A DNA stretch of 49,086 nucleotides from an uncultured Legionella sp. (GTDB taxonomy: Bacteria > Pseudomonadota > Gammaproteobacteria > Legionellales > Legionellaceae): contig NZ_CALMPD010000255.1 in the NCBI RefSeq assembly GCF_937871865.1, positions 1 to 49,086 on the forward strand. Direction: 5' to 3'. The notes below the pieces were generated by a model. It did not search any database, was not told the DNA's origin, and saw only the letters and a list, made by a program, of their open reading frames with translations. Shown here piece after piece: positions 9,109 to 18,058 of this stretch. The position numbers and the translations under genes were made by a program. Each line of letters begins with the position of its first letter. Positions within the stretch are counted from its first letter, which is position 1.

Positions 9109-10170
9109 CTAAGACTGCTTTACCTTATTAATTAAAGCCAATATTTTTTTATCTTCCGCCGTCAGCATACTATCGGAATAAGCCGAATTTGGTTCATACC
9201 ACCATTGCTTACTAAAATAATTGTGCAAATCAGGAGCATTGAATTGTCGTCCATACTGCGCCAATACAGTATTACGTAGTATACGTAACTCAGAAGAACT
9301 TAATCGCGACAAATCTTTTAACGGGTTTTCAGAATTAATTACCGGATAAATCATTTTATAACGTATGTAATTTTTAGGCGTGAATAAACAAAGCGACATA
9401 TCTTCTGTCGGATGAAACTGCGCTAAATCCCATACGTATTTTCTATTTGAACCACTGCCCTCAACTCTCATTCCTTCTGGTGTCGTTTTAAGATAATCAG
9501 CAGCCCCATCAATCTCGGAACATAACCTGGTAGGTGTATTAGGAATCACTTCCAGCTGAGTATGTCCTATGGTTTTATCATGCCATAATGCGCCAGTCTT
9601 AAGGACATAAGCAACCCAATGATACCCCATCACATCAAAAGTAGCCCCAGTAAAATAATCATGATGGATGTTGACGGTAGCAAGTGCAGGAAAAGTAGTA
9701 TCCCATAAATAAGCTTCATCGTAGTACAATCCTTTATCCCGATTAGGCGCTATTTTCTCTTTATGAGATGAGACTGTTTTACCATCAACCAAGACCTGAA
9801 AATCATAAACCAAAGCTTTACCGTGACTGGTCTTCTGCCCTTCGGGCAAAGCTACATTGGCTGATTCTTCATTATATACAGGGAAAGGAAAACCCATAGA
9901 GACGTTCAATTCATTATCTAGCGTGTTTTTAAATTTAAAATCACAACTGTAGTGCCATGAGCCATTCATTTCTGAATTATTTAAATTCTTACCTTTGATC
10001 AGAATAACCTCATTAACCATTTTAATATCAGGCTGTGAAACAGGTATGGGTAAAGACCCCTCTCCCCCAAAAGCAGTATCATTTGCAGCTATTTCTGTAG
10101 AAAAAGACAGAGTAATGAATACAGCCAACCATCCGGATTGTTTTAAAAATCTACGTTCATTTTGAAACAT
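9109..10170 (-). CDS. Exported YARHG-domain protein
   Basis: A 353-residue protein with a signal peptide (hydrophobic SGWLAVFITLSFSTEIAAND near residues 12-30) and a beta-rich middle. The last 70 residues match the YARHG domain, a small extracellular domain named for its YxRHG-like core, here AQYGRQFNAPDL, followed by KQWWYEPN and LTAEDKKILALI. The middle part may be a DUF4424-like sandwich, an association I recall for YARHG proteins but cannot verify. It probably acts in the periplasm or cell envelope. AGGA lies seven to eight bases before the ATG. The upstream gene yjbQ is on the same strand 116 bases away, so they may be co-transcribed. Confidence 0.7.
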   Translation of the reverse strand: MFQNERRFLKQSGWLAVFITLSFSTEIAANDTAFGGEGSLPIPVSQPDIKMVNEVILIKGKNLNNSEMNGSWHYSCDFKFKNTLDNELNVSMGFPFPVYNEESANVALPEGQKTSHGKALVYDFQVLVDGKTVSSHKEKIAPNRDKGLYYDEAYLWDTTFPALATVNIHHDYFTGATFDVMGYHWVAYVLKTGALWHDKTIGHTQLEVIPNTPTRLCSEIDGAADYLKTTPEGMRVEGSGSNRKYVWDLAQFHPTEDMSLCLFTPKNYIRYKMIYPVINSENPLKDLSRLSSSELRILRNTVLAQYGRQFNAPDLHNYFSKQWWYEPNSAYSDSMLTAEDKKILALINKVKQS

Positions 10171-10286
10171 AAGCCCATCCTGAAAGCAAAAATAGTATGT
10201 ATAGTATAGAGTATGCGAACTGTGTACAGACCACTCATTAATGAATCTGGATTAGTTATTAAGAGTAGATATACTAAAACCTGGCA

Positions 10287-10691
10287 TCAGCTCTGCTGAG
10301 TTAAGACAATGCTCCTACCCCCGGCCTTCTTTCTGAATTCCATCAAATAAATACCCTGCCAAATGCCTAGCAACAAATGACCATTTTGATAAGGAATACT
10401 TAAAGAAGCACCGCATAAAATAGATTTAATATGAGCCGGCATGTCATCAGGCCCTTCATCTTTGTGTCTGTAATGTGCTCCCTCAGGAACCAAATTACAA
10501 AAAAACTGCTGCACATCCGCTAATACATCTATCGAAGCATTTTCATTAAGTGCCAACGCTGCCGAAGTATGCTGTATGAATAAATGAAGAATCCCAGATC
10601 CAGTTAATTCAACCTGATTTAAAATATCCTTAGTAATAAGATGCACCCCATAAGATCTAGGTGATAATTGAATTATCTTATGACTTATCAT
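10287..10691 (-). CDS. yjbQ: YjbQ family protein (UPF0047)
   Basis: A 134-residue protein of the very widespread YjbQ/UPF0047 family, with the expected full length. Its invariant residues are visible: H41 in QHTSAALALNEN, the YRH triplet at 74-76, DDMPAHIKS (D82, D83, H87) and GTWQGI-like GIWQGIYLMEF near 109-119. Members have been reported to have thiamine-phosphate synthase activity in vitro and are often annotated as secondary thiamine-phosphate synthase; the true role is unsettled. GAGGAAG precedes the ATG. It is divergent from the HDAC-like gene. Confidence 0.9.
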   Translation of the reverse strand: MISHKIIQLSPRSYGVHLITKDILNQVELTGSGILHLFIQHTSAALALNENASIDVLADVQQFFCNLVPEGAHYRHKDEGPDDMPAHIKSILCGASLSIPYQNGHLLLGIWQGIYLMEFRKKAGGRSIVLTQQS

Positions 10692-10791
10692 AGCAGTTCT
10701 TCCTCAATTTATTTCCCTATAACCTACACCAGCTTAAATAGGTACACTAGAATATTAATTATAGGCAGAGTCGCATTATCAGGGATAAGTT

Positions 10792-11991
10792 ATGCAACAA
10801 AAGTTTTTTAGTACGTCAAAGATTAAAGACTATATTCAGCCGGCAAATGGAAGAGAATGCCATATTCAAGTGCCCTCATTCAAAGACATTCAAGAAATGA
10901 AACACATGCCAGCTGGAGCAAGTGAGGATCAGCAACAACGCATCACGCATATGGTTGAAACAGTGGAACGTTATCATTCATCAACACCACTCACCTCCAC
11001 TGATATTATCGTATTGCCTGATTATTGGCAGACATTATTTGCAGCAATAAACAAAGGGACTCATAAAACTGCTTTAAAATTATTTGCTCAACTCCCGGCA
11101 GAAGATAATATCTTACAAGCGTTATTAGCGATCCACCCTCCGGCTTATTTAAAAGAATTAATCACCTATTCAATTCAAGCATTAAGAACAGGGATAAAAA
11201 CACTAAACGCGGATATTGTAGTTACCCCGAAAACCTTCGAAGTATTAATTAAGGATCTCGCAACAACCCTTTATGCTCCACAAAAAATATGTTTTTCCTT
11301 CGGCCTGCCTACCCATCATGCGTACAGTAATGCTGCAAGCGGTTTTTGCCTTATCAACAAAACCGCAATATTGATAAGGTATTGGGAGTCACTAAATGAG
11401 CATGCATTAAACTACGTCATAGTAGGTACGGATGTAAACCGAGACAATGGTTTATGCCAGGTATTAAGGCAGACCTCCTCACATTTACCTGTTTGTCATG
11501 TTGATGTCTTTGATTCAAGAGTTTACCCGCAACAAGACTTCTCTGTGATTAGTGATGAATTTAACAATGATGGATTAGAAGTAAAAAACAAAATCAGAAA
11601 ATGGCAGCAAGATAATCTACAGTACTATGCAGTGGATTTAAGTATGACAACCCGTAAAAAAGTTGGTCTACATCCCGCCCTGGATTTTGCGTTACATAAA
11701 ATCAGGGAGCAGCTTGAACTAACGAAGTATAATAAACAAAAAATGGTACTGCTCCTTCCTACTGGATGGGATTCTCATGAAGATGAAACCGCCTATTGCG
11801 GTAAATTAATCAAGAATAGGATGATGTCGAAAACTGAAGCTCATAAAACACGATTTAACGACGGTGATTTAAGTTTCTTTTATGAATGCTTGTGCACTTT
11901 ATATAATGAGAATAAAAAACATATTGCTGGCATTTACTGGGGGTTAGAGGGGGATACGATAGAGCCATGTATGAACGGCAGGTTAAATTAA
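10792..11991 (+). CDS. Histone-deacetylase-like (arginase-fold) protein, candidate effector
   Basis: A 399-residue cytosolic-type protein without signal peptide. Residues 173-189 (PTHHAYSNAASGFCLIN) align with the HDAC active-site block (x-HHA-x5-SGFCYLN), giving H175/H176. Residues 209-220 (VIVGTDVNRDNG) align with the zinc-ligand block D-x-H-H-G-x-G, keeping D214 but replacing the ligand His by N216. D327 in TGWDSHED is the probable third ligand. The segment LEGDTI (385-390) stands where HDACs have the catalytic-tyrosine motif EGGY. So the fold is well supported, but the site is altered. L. pneumophila has a secreted HDAC-family effector, LphD; whether this is its orthologue I cannot tell. 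AGGGA precedes the ATG. Confidence 0.65.
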   Translation: MQQKFFSTSKIKDYIQPANGRECHIQVPSFKDIQEMKHMPAGASEDQQQRITHMVETVERYHSSTPLTSTDIIVLPDYWQTLFAAINKGTHKTALKLFAQLPAEDNILQALLAIHPPAYLKELITYSIQALRTGIKTLNADIVVTPKTFEVLIKDLATTLYAPQKICFSFGLPTHHAYSNAASGFCLINKTAILIRYWESLNEHALNYVIVGTDVNRDNGLCQVLRQTSSHLPVCHVDVFDSRVYPQQDFSVISDEFNNDGLEVKNKIRKWQQDNLQYYAVDLSMTTRKKVGLHPALDFALHKIREQLELTKYNKQKMVLLLPTGWDSHEDETAYCGKLIKNRMMSKTEAHKTRFNDGDLSFFYECLCTLYNENKKHIAGIYWGLEGDTIEPCMNGRLN

Positions 11992-12207
11992 TGCTGGAGA
12001 TAATCACTAGCTCCCTTGTTCATGAACAAGAAAAGATAAATAGCAACAGAATGAATTATTAAGATAATATCCAACATCAAATTTAGAGTTTATCTATTGC
12101 TTTTCTGTCGCATGGCTAACCTCTCAAAAGATTACTTTGTTGTAAATCCAATAAGCAAATGATAACCTTTTCCTGATTTTTTTAATAACGAGTCAGGAGT
12201 ATAGAAC

Positions 12208-12624
12208 ATGATGTTGAAATCCAAATTAGCTGCTGTTGCCGGCGCTTTAATTCTTGCAGGATCTGCCTTTGCGGGCCAAGAAAGCGTTTGCCCTAATATC
12301 AATGATATTAAAGCAGAAGGTATTGCTATGGCTGAAGAAATTGGACCCAACCTTTATCTTAGTTACAATATCAGCAATTACAATACTGAATCTACCTGGG
12401 GCTTTATCATAGCACCTTTAGAAGGAGACTCTGCTGACGTTGCTATTGAAGAGGCTAATGAAGTTTTAAGTACTATAAGCGCACCAGGAGTGCCCGAGCA
12501 ACACGGTGACGTTATACTCTGTGACTATGATACAGGCCGTCAGGATCTATTTGCTGCAGCCATCAACGACAACTTGCAAATCACCCCAATGAGACTCAAG
12601 TACTTCTTCAAAAGAGCCCGTTAA
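12208..12624 (+). CDS. Small exported Legionella-type protein (probably DUF4949)
   Basis: A 138-residue protein with a signal peptide (KSKLAAVAGALILAGSAFA, cut after AFA). The mature part begins GQESVCPNINDIKAEG and contains YLSYNISNYN, STWGFIIAP and VILCDYDTGR, features I associate with the Legionella-restricted DUF4949 family. Two cysteines (in SVCPN and ILCDY) could form a disulfide in the periplasm. Function is unknown. CAGGAG lies about ten bases before the first ATG; two ATGs are adjacent, so the start may be one codon later. It faces a convergent gene across a hairpin. Confidence 0.75.
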   Translation: MMLKSKLAAVAGALILAGSAFAGQESVCPNINDIKAEGIAMAEEIGPNLYLSYNISNYNTESTWGFIIAPLEGDSADVAIEEANEVLSTISAPGVPEQHGDVILCDYDTGRQDLFAAAINDNLQITPMRLKYFFKRAR

Positions 12625-12666
12625 TTTTAAAATTCCCCGCGTGCGATAATGTCTTTGCGAGGAAAT

Positions 12667-12691
12667 CCTGCGAATTAAATCAATTCGCAGG
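12667..12691. terminator. Hairpin between convergent genes
   Basis: A perfect 10-bp stem (CCTGCGAATT, 5-nt loop, AATTCGCAGG) lies between the stops at 12624 and 12701. It lacks a T-run on the plus side and has ATTTCC on the minus side, so a terminator role is an inference from its place. Confidence 0.45.
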
Positions 12692-12700
12692 CAAAAAATC

Positions 12701-13054
12701 CTAATCCTGACTTTTTCCTGATTCCATATGGATTTTACGAAAGAAACGATGAATTACCGGAGAAAGCATGATGACAAAGATCGCAATAAAAGCAAGTCCG
12801 CTGAATAGCGCATAAAATCCTGCAAATAACTTTCCTGATACCGTAGTCATAGTGGTTGCAGGCCCCATGCCCGATAAAATCATTGAAGCATTTAAAAATG
12901 AATCAATCCAGCTCATTTGTTCTGTAACATGGTAACCAAGCATCCCGGAAAACAAGGCAAATGCAATTAGAAAAATGCCGACGAGCAAATTACGAACAAT
13001 ATGCGCATACATATTTTTTGGTGGTTCAAACCTTTTTTTTCGTTTTACTGACAT
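12701..13054 (-). CDS. Two-helix membrane protein with pore-loop-like segment
   Basis: A 117-residue protein with a basic N-terminus, two transmembrane helices and a re-entrant-looking stretch between them (ASMILSGMGPATTMTTVSGK). The arrangement TM, pore-like loop, TM and the phrase FAGFYALFSGLAF resemble two-TM potassium channels, but the filter TVGYG is replaced by LSGMG. I recall homologues of this pattern (SWIDAFLNAAM, SGMGP, GKLFAGFYAL) as conserved hypothetical proteins in many bacteria. The ATG at 13054 follows AAGGA at good spacing; a TTG five codons upstream is less likely. It lies 16 bases after the epimerase gene, probably in one operon. Confidence 0.6.
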   Translation of the reverse strand: MSVKRKKRFEPPKNMYAHIVRNLLVGIFLIAFALFSGMLGYHVTEQMSWIDSFLNASMILSGMGPATTMTTVSGKLFAGFYALFSGLAFIAIFVIMLSPVIHRFFRKIHMESGKSQD

Positions 13055-13070
13055 TTTAATCCTTGGCAAA

Positions 13071-13994
13071 TTAGGTAGTAGCCGCCTGATGCTCTAATGC
13101 TTCTTCGATAGTAGGCCATTGAAATTTAAAACCTTCTTCAAGTAAACGCTCAGGTATGACTTTTTGTCCATGATTAATCAAACAATCGCCCATTTCTCCG
13201 AATAGAACATGGATAACAAAAGCAGGTGTCAATAATAATAAAGGACGATGCAACGACTTAGCATAAGCCCTGGCAAACTCTTTTTGCATGCAAGGATTCG
13301 GAGAGGTGACATTCACCGGTCCGGTGATGTCCGGGCGTTGTAACAAAAACTGATAAGCACCGACCACATCATCAACGTCTATCCAGGATAGGTATTGTTG
13401 GCCATTGCCGATGACACTGCCTAATCCACTGATAAAACTGGGATATAGTTTACCTAAAAATCCCTTTCCTTTTTTTAAAACCACTCCAAATCGAGTCGAA
13501 GTCACTGCAAGGCCTGCATCTTCAGCTTTTTTCAAGGCACGTTGCCATAGAATGCCTGTTTCACTTAGAAAATCCTTGGGATGATCAAAATCAATCACAG
13601 TTTTTTCTGTTAATGCCTCAGAATCATTATTTTCCTGTAAGCCATAGATGCCAACCGCATTGGCGCAATAAAAATGAGGTCGAGCTTTTTGACTTAATAT
13701 CCATTCAATCAATGATTCAGTAGTGTCTACCCTTGATGATATTATTTCTTTTTTGACGGAAGGTGTCCAACGAGATGCTGAAATATTATAACCACATAAA
13801 TTGATTACAGCATCGAATTCACGAGCATCTAATTTATGCAGTTCATCCCAGGAAACAGAAACAAATTGACCTGTAAAAACCTGGCGCAATGAATCTTTAT
13901 GTCGCCCAAGAACAGTAAAATGATGTTCTGGAGAAAGTCGGTGAATTAATTCTTGCCCAATTAATCCCGAAGCTCCTGCAATTAGAATATTCAC
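13071..13994 (-). CDS. TIGR01777-family epimerase (extended SDR)
   Basis: A 307-residue NAD(P)-dependent epimerase/dehydratase-like protein of the TIGR01777 family (YfcH/SDR39U1), at the usual length. The N-terminal GASGLIGQELI binds the nucleotide, VINLCGYNI and SRVDTTESLIEWI are family hallmarks, and the C-terminal domain with PVNVTSPNPC and HRPLLLLTPAFVIHVLFGEMG is the DUF1731 part. The enzymatic reaction of the family is not known to me. The start codon appears to be GTG at 13994, since the Rossmann strand begins immediately after it. The membrane-protein gene follows closely on the same strand. Confidence 0.85.
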   Translation of the reverse strand: MNILIAGASGLIGQELIHRLSPEHHFTVLGRHKDSLRQVFTGQFVSVSWDELHKLDAREFDAVINLCGYNISASRWTPSVKKEIISSRVDTTESLIEWILSQKARPHFYCANAVGIYGLQENNDSEALTEKTVIDFDHPKDFLSETGILWQRALKKAEDAGLAVTSTRFGVVLKKGKGFLGKLYPSFISGLGSVIGNGQQYLSWIDVDDVVGAYQFLLQRPDITGPVNVTSPNPCMQKEFARAYAKSLHRPLLLLTPAFVIHVLFGEMGDCLINHGQKVIPERLLEEGFKFQWPTIEEALEHQAATT

Positions 13995-14141
13995 GATGCA
14001 TCAAACCCCTTCAATAAAGTTCTGATTAACGTCTATAATCGCAGATTTTCATTGAATAACAAACAGTTAAATTAATTTTAAACAACATATTAATAAATCT
14101 GCTCCACTCATTGTGCTGAATTGCCGTGGCCTGACCATGCC

Positions 14142-16064
14142 CTACCTTATTCCCATCGCGCATAAGGTCTGTGGAGCATTAATATCGACTGAAGAGCTAA
14201 ATTCCATTGCCCTTCTTCCTGCTCGCAACCGTTTGTCCATAAATAGTTCCGTCTCAAGCGGTTTAAAAAATAAATGAGTATTATAAATTAGTTCACGTAT
14301 CTCTTCTTTATTCTGGGTAGCACGAACAACTCCATGTACTCTCTTGTCTCTGGAAGTAACAAACTCCTCTTTAAACTTATCTTTTATCACTCTGGATAAA
14401 TCCGGATTACTTAAAATGCATTGCAGGCCTTTACTTACCTCTTTTCGATAATCTGATTCAAAAGCAACCAATTTTTTATTCAAATCACGAGCTCTGTCAA
14501 CCAGCTGCGCGGTATCTGATTTAAAAAATGAAAAAAATTGCGCAAAAAAATTGGATAGTTTAACCATCCAGCCATCATGGTTTTCAATGAACATTCGTAA
14601 AACAGTATACGTTTCTTTAAATTGTGAAAGAAAATACCCCTTTTGCTTTAAATTAAATGAAATTCGCCTGTATTCACTTAAAGCCTGAGCAATTAAGTGA
14701 TTGGTCTGAAGTAACTGAATGAGCTGTTTTTCAGGTTCGTTATCAATTCGCTTTTTTAACTCCATATTCTTCTTGGCTAGTTGCTGCGTACTTTCATTAA
14801 TTTCATTACGTGCATCAACTAATTCACGTTCTAATCCGCTTAAACACTCACGAAGCAAGACCTTAAGCACTGCCTTGCATTGGGAGTCCAATGTGGGCGG
14901 TATGTTTTTTTCTATAGAATATTGAACGGATTGGGGCAATGTCGCCCTGTAAGTAATGGTCATTAAACTCGTTGCCCAGCTCATGCCATACAATAGGCCA
15001 GAAGAAATACTCTGTATTATTCCAGGGTTTTTAAGCTGATTGATGTTCAAAATCAGCTGATCCTTTTGTAGACCATGAGACAAATCCATCAAGAGATTAA
15101 ACGATTCTCTGGAATTACCAATTAAATCTAAAAAATAGCTCCTGTCCAAAATCTTAAATTCATTATCTGTAATCGTTTTTAGAAAGGCTTGCAATTTTTG
15201 GCTATTTTGGATAGTAACCTGAAGCTTTGTTCTTGCCGCAATTAAAGAAGCTAACCCATCAGAAATATCCTCCTGACTAGCCCGTAGTTTTATAAAGAGT
15301 CGCTCCTCTGTTTCTTTCTGGCTGAAAAGTTCTGTAATACGCTCATTAAAGTAATCCTGTGTTGTGATCTCATGAGGCGTTTGGGACTCTTTTAATTTTT
15401 TTTCTGCCAGAGCCACATCCAGGAGATGATTTTTTTCTTCTGCTAACGTTAAAAGTTGCCTCGTATTGCCTTTGATTTTGTCAAGATCAACAAAAGCACT
15501 AATAGCCAGCCGCTTCCACTCACTTAACCCATCAATACCAACATAGATAAGGGTAAGAATAAAATAAAGAGCGAAACATAAAACCTTAGTTTGTTCAAGT
15601 TCAGTAATATCCTCAACTTTTCTGGTCAAAAATTGTCTCGAAATTTCTATCATACGGCTGGAATTATGAACTGGATTTTTACGAGGATTATCAAATACCT
15701 CTGTAAGGATATTTCTTAATTCGCAGAGTAATTCAAGTTCCTCAGTTGCACTCTGAGGAAATAAATCGATAGAGTCCTCAACAATAAATTTGCAATACAT
15801 GATTGCACCAAATGCTCTTCCTCCATATACATTCAGTTTATTAAAATGCTCTGAGGAAGAATTAGCAAAATCACTTTTGATCTGAGTAAGATGAGTAATA
15901 CTGAAAAAATAATCGTCTATAAGAACGTAGGTATCAAAAATAGCTTGCTCACTTCTTGATTTTGCCCCTCTCCATTGTTCAAAGCGTTCCCTTTTAGTCA
16001 ACATACGCATCCTAAAGTTATGGTGATCGTTATTCCTGCTGTCCTCAAACAACGCTGGATACAT
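14142..16064 (-). CDS. Large orphan protein with hydrophobic segment and coiled coils, candidate effector
   Basis: A 640-residue protein I do not recognise. It is mostly alpha-helical and charged, with one clear hydrophobic segment at residues 161-178 (VLCFALYFILTLIYVGID), a second weaker one at about 348-371, and heptad-like helices at about 200-295 and 405-445. No signal peptide or enzymatic motif is visible. This make-up is common among Legionella proteins delivered into host cells that bind membranes, so an effector is plausible but unproven. The start is uncertain: the ATG at 16064 has only a weak ribosome site, and ATGs at residues 19 and 21 are alternatives. It is transcribed alone. 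Confidence 0.5.
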   Translation of the reverse strand: MYPALFEDSRNNDHHNFRMRMLTKRERFEQWRGAKSRSEQAIFDTYVLIDDYFFSITHLTQIKSDFANSSSEHFNKLNVYGGRAFGAIMYCKFIVEDSIDLFPQSATEELELLCELRNILTEVFDNPRKNPVHNSSRMIEISRQFLTRKVEDITELEQTKVLCFALYFILTLIYVGIDGLSEWKRLAISAFVDLDKIKGNTRQLLTLAEEKNHLLDVALAEKKLKESQTPHEITTQDYFNERITELFSQKETEERLFIKLRASQEDISDGLASLIAARTKLQVTIQNSQKLQAFLKTITDNEFKILDRSYFLDLIGNSRESFNLLMDLSHGLQKDQLILNINQLKNPGIIQSISSGLLYGMSWATSLMTITYRATLPQSVQYSIEKNIPPTLDSQCKAVLKVLLRECLSGLERELVDARNEINESTQQLAKKNMELKKRIDNEPEKQLIQLLQTNHLIAQALSEYRRISFNLKQKGYFLSQFKETYTVLRMFIENHDGWMVKLSNFFAQFFSFFKSDTAQLVDRARDLNKKLVAFESDYRKEVSKGLQCILSNPDLSRVIKDKFKEEFVTSRDKRVHGVVRATQNKEEIRELIYNTHLFFKPLETELFMDKRLRAGRRAMEFSSSVDINAPQTLCAMGIR

Positions 16065-16228
16065 GGAAAACGCTCTATACCTAAATGATATAAATTAAAT
16101 AGTCTGTGAATATTATGCACCATATTCGAGTTTAATGCGTTTAATTACTCAAATATATGATGCAGGCGTATTTATTCATCTCACTTCTTTAGAAAATTGC
16201 AACACACTAGGAAGGAATTGAAGGGCAA

Positions 16229-16257
16229 AATTAAAAGCCTTAGCCTCGCGGCTAAGG
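16229..16257 (-). terminator. Rho-independent terminator after the chitinase gene
   Basis: Read on the minus strand, CCTTAGCC-GCGA-GGCTAAGG (16257 to 16238) is a perfect 8-bp stem with a tetraloop, followed by CTTTTAATTTTG. It lies 30 bases past the chitinase stop. Confidence 0.75.
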
Positions 16258-16287
16258 GCGCAAAATAAGAGGAAGAAACAATGGCAT

Positions 16288-17265
16288 TTACTTCAAGTGA
16301 GTAACGTATTCGTATTCTCTGGTTTGTAGATTATTGCCACTACATACCGGACTTGCCCATTTATCAGCGCAAGGCTTGTCTCGTGCAAAAGACCACATCG
16401 ACAATCCACCCAACTTATAGTTCTGAGCAAATACCCTTAATTGATCAGCATTAGCTAATGTAAATTGCTCCGTATTCACATCATTTACACCAATCATTGG
16501 CGTTACTTCAATTTGTTGCCATAAGTCTTCTGCGGTTTTATCAGCGTAAATTTCCTTTAGGAACTGATGGGTTTTTGTAGCAGCCTGAATGGCATATTCC
16601 GCCATATCACCACTGTATGCAGGCCCATAATCCATGGCCATGATATTTACATTAAATTGAATACCAGCCTGTTTCGCGGCCACAATAACCTCTTTTCCTT
16701 CACCAGTTAAACCTTCAGGCATTACAGGAAGAGTAAAACTTAATTTGATTTCAGGATGCTGTTGATGAAAGAGATTCAAGGCTCTGATTAGTTCAGGAAC
16801 GTTTGCCGTTCCATTCTCTATATCAAAATCCAGTGCGCTCGCGTGATAAGTATTTAGTACTTGATTAAATATCCCTAGCAATTGGTTTTGATCACAGTTC
16901 TGCGATAAGTCACTGCCACTAGCACCACCAAATGATACGGTAAGTTGTACGCCTGCACGGGTTAATGAGTCTGTTTCTTGTTTACCCCATTGTTTATCAA
17001 GACCATAAGCCTGCTGGCCTCCCCAGGCAGGTTGACAGATGCCACTGTCGGTTAAAAACGCCAGGTGAAACGATTGTATTCCCAGATCTGAGGCTGGTTT
17101 GGTTAAGTTCATAGGCACCATATCTTGGGCTTGAGAATCCCAATGTGTATTTAAAGTCAGATCGACGTAAGGACTAAATACGGAGACATTGGGTATTATG
17201 GCGGCAACCACATTACCTGACATCAACAACCCATTTATCAATGATAACAGCCTGGAATAACGCAT
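16288..17265 (-). CDS. Secreted GH18 chitinase-like glycosidase
   Basis: A 325-residue glycoside hydrolase family 18 protein with a signal peptide (residues 1-22, ending VVAA). The barrel hallmarks are present: QLTVSFGGAS (108-116) and the catalytic ALDFDIENG with D146, D148 and E150, the acid of the DxxDxDxE motif. MAMDYG and the late SMWSFARD tryptophan are also in place. Such enzymes cleave chitin or related GlcNAc polymers by substrate-assisted catalysis after type II secretion. There is no separate chitin-binding domain, so it is a catalytic-domain-only form. The ATG at 17265 follows AAGG and opens the signal peptide; the 42-codon upstream extension is rejected. Confidence 0.85.
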   Translation of the reverse strand: MRYSRLLSLINGLLMSGNVVAAIIPNVSVFSPYVDLTLNTHWDSQAQDMVPMNLTKPASDLGIQSFHLAFLTDSGICQPAWGGQQAYGLDKQWGKQETDSLTRAGVQLTVSFGGASGSDLSQNCDQNQLLGIFNQVLNTYHASALDFDIENGTANVPELIRALNLFHQQHPEIKLSFTLPVMPEGLTGEGKEVIVAAKQAGIQFNVNIMAMDYGPAYSGDMAEYAIQAATKTHQFLKEIYADKTAEDLWQQIEVTPMIGVNDVNTEQFTLANADQLRVFAQNYKLGGLSMWSFARDKPCADKWASPVCSGNNLQTREYEYVTHLK

Positions 17266-17728
17266 AAAATAACCTTGCAATTTGAATTTGATGGTTATTT
17301 TTACACCACAAGAGAAATAAATCAACCGGTTTGTGTGTTTATTGATACAAAAGATACCAGGTAAGACAACTAAATTATTATGAAAATCCACAAATATGCA
17401 GGCTCTGAGAACAACTCGAATTTTCCAGAAAAAAGCTCAATGCAAGCTGCCCGATACAATACATGTACTTTGTCGGAAATTCTTTTTCATAAAATAAATC
17501 GACATAAGTTTTTTCTTTTAAAGAGGCAATAACATCCCTTTTTATCTACAAAAGAAGGTTAGTTCGTATTTGCATCGTTTCAGTAAATTTATTTCGCCCT
17601 CTAAAAAATAATTCATACCATTATCTCCCTATGTAGGCAATATTTACCCATAAAGCTTAATGGACGACTAATAATTGAACGATAAAATCTTTTTACAAAT
17701 ACAACCTATATAAAGGGAAATTTTTTCA
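17266..17728. other. Divergent intergenic region
   Basis: This gap of over 450 bases separates the chitinase and leucine-rich-repeat genes. It holds a possible chitinase promoter (17298-17325). The rest is AT-rich with no gene, repeat or convincing promoter that I can see. The gene at 17729 has only a weak site (AAAGGGAAA) about ten bases before its ATG. Confidence 0.5.
17298..17325 (-). promoter_or_regulatory. Possible promoter of the chitinase gene
   Basis: On the minus strand TTGATT (-35) is followed after 16 bases by TAAAAA (-10), preceded by TG. It would give a leader of roughly 25 bases. This is by eye only. Confidence 0.3.
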
Positions 17729-18037
17729 ATGCCTAAAACTTTAAATATATTACCCCAAAAAATGGAAACAAAAGATATTTTTTCAGCCTTGGCTCAGACA
17801 CCAAACAGATTAAATTTCAGTCGAGTTTTTCGCGATCCGATAATTGAGAATGATTATGATTTCGATTACAAAAACGATTACATCGACTCAGTCAACACCC
17901 GCTTTATTGTAAACACTCCTCTTCTTGATGACTTCCGTAACGCGCTACAGCTGCAAAACCCTTTTGTAGACTTAAGTGACAATAAATTTGGGAAAAAATA
18001 TGCGATGATGTATGACATTGTAGACTCTTTTGACTGA
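17729..18037 (+). pseudogene. N-terminal part of interrupted leucine-rich-repeat protein
   Basis: A 102-codon frame from ATG 17729 to a TGA at 18035-18037. It ends inside what looks like a leucine-rich-repeat solenoid (FVDLSDNKFG near residue 80). The reading frame after the TGA is the same and continues as KHTCTHYLNLSHNHLY, the next repeat, so one base change explains the break. It could be a true nonsense mutation, a sequencing error or, least likely, readthrough. The intact protein would have about 526 residues and no signal peptide, like many Legionella repeat effectors. Confidence 0.6.
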
Positions 18038-18058
18038 AAGCATACATGTACTCATTAT

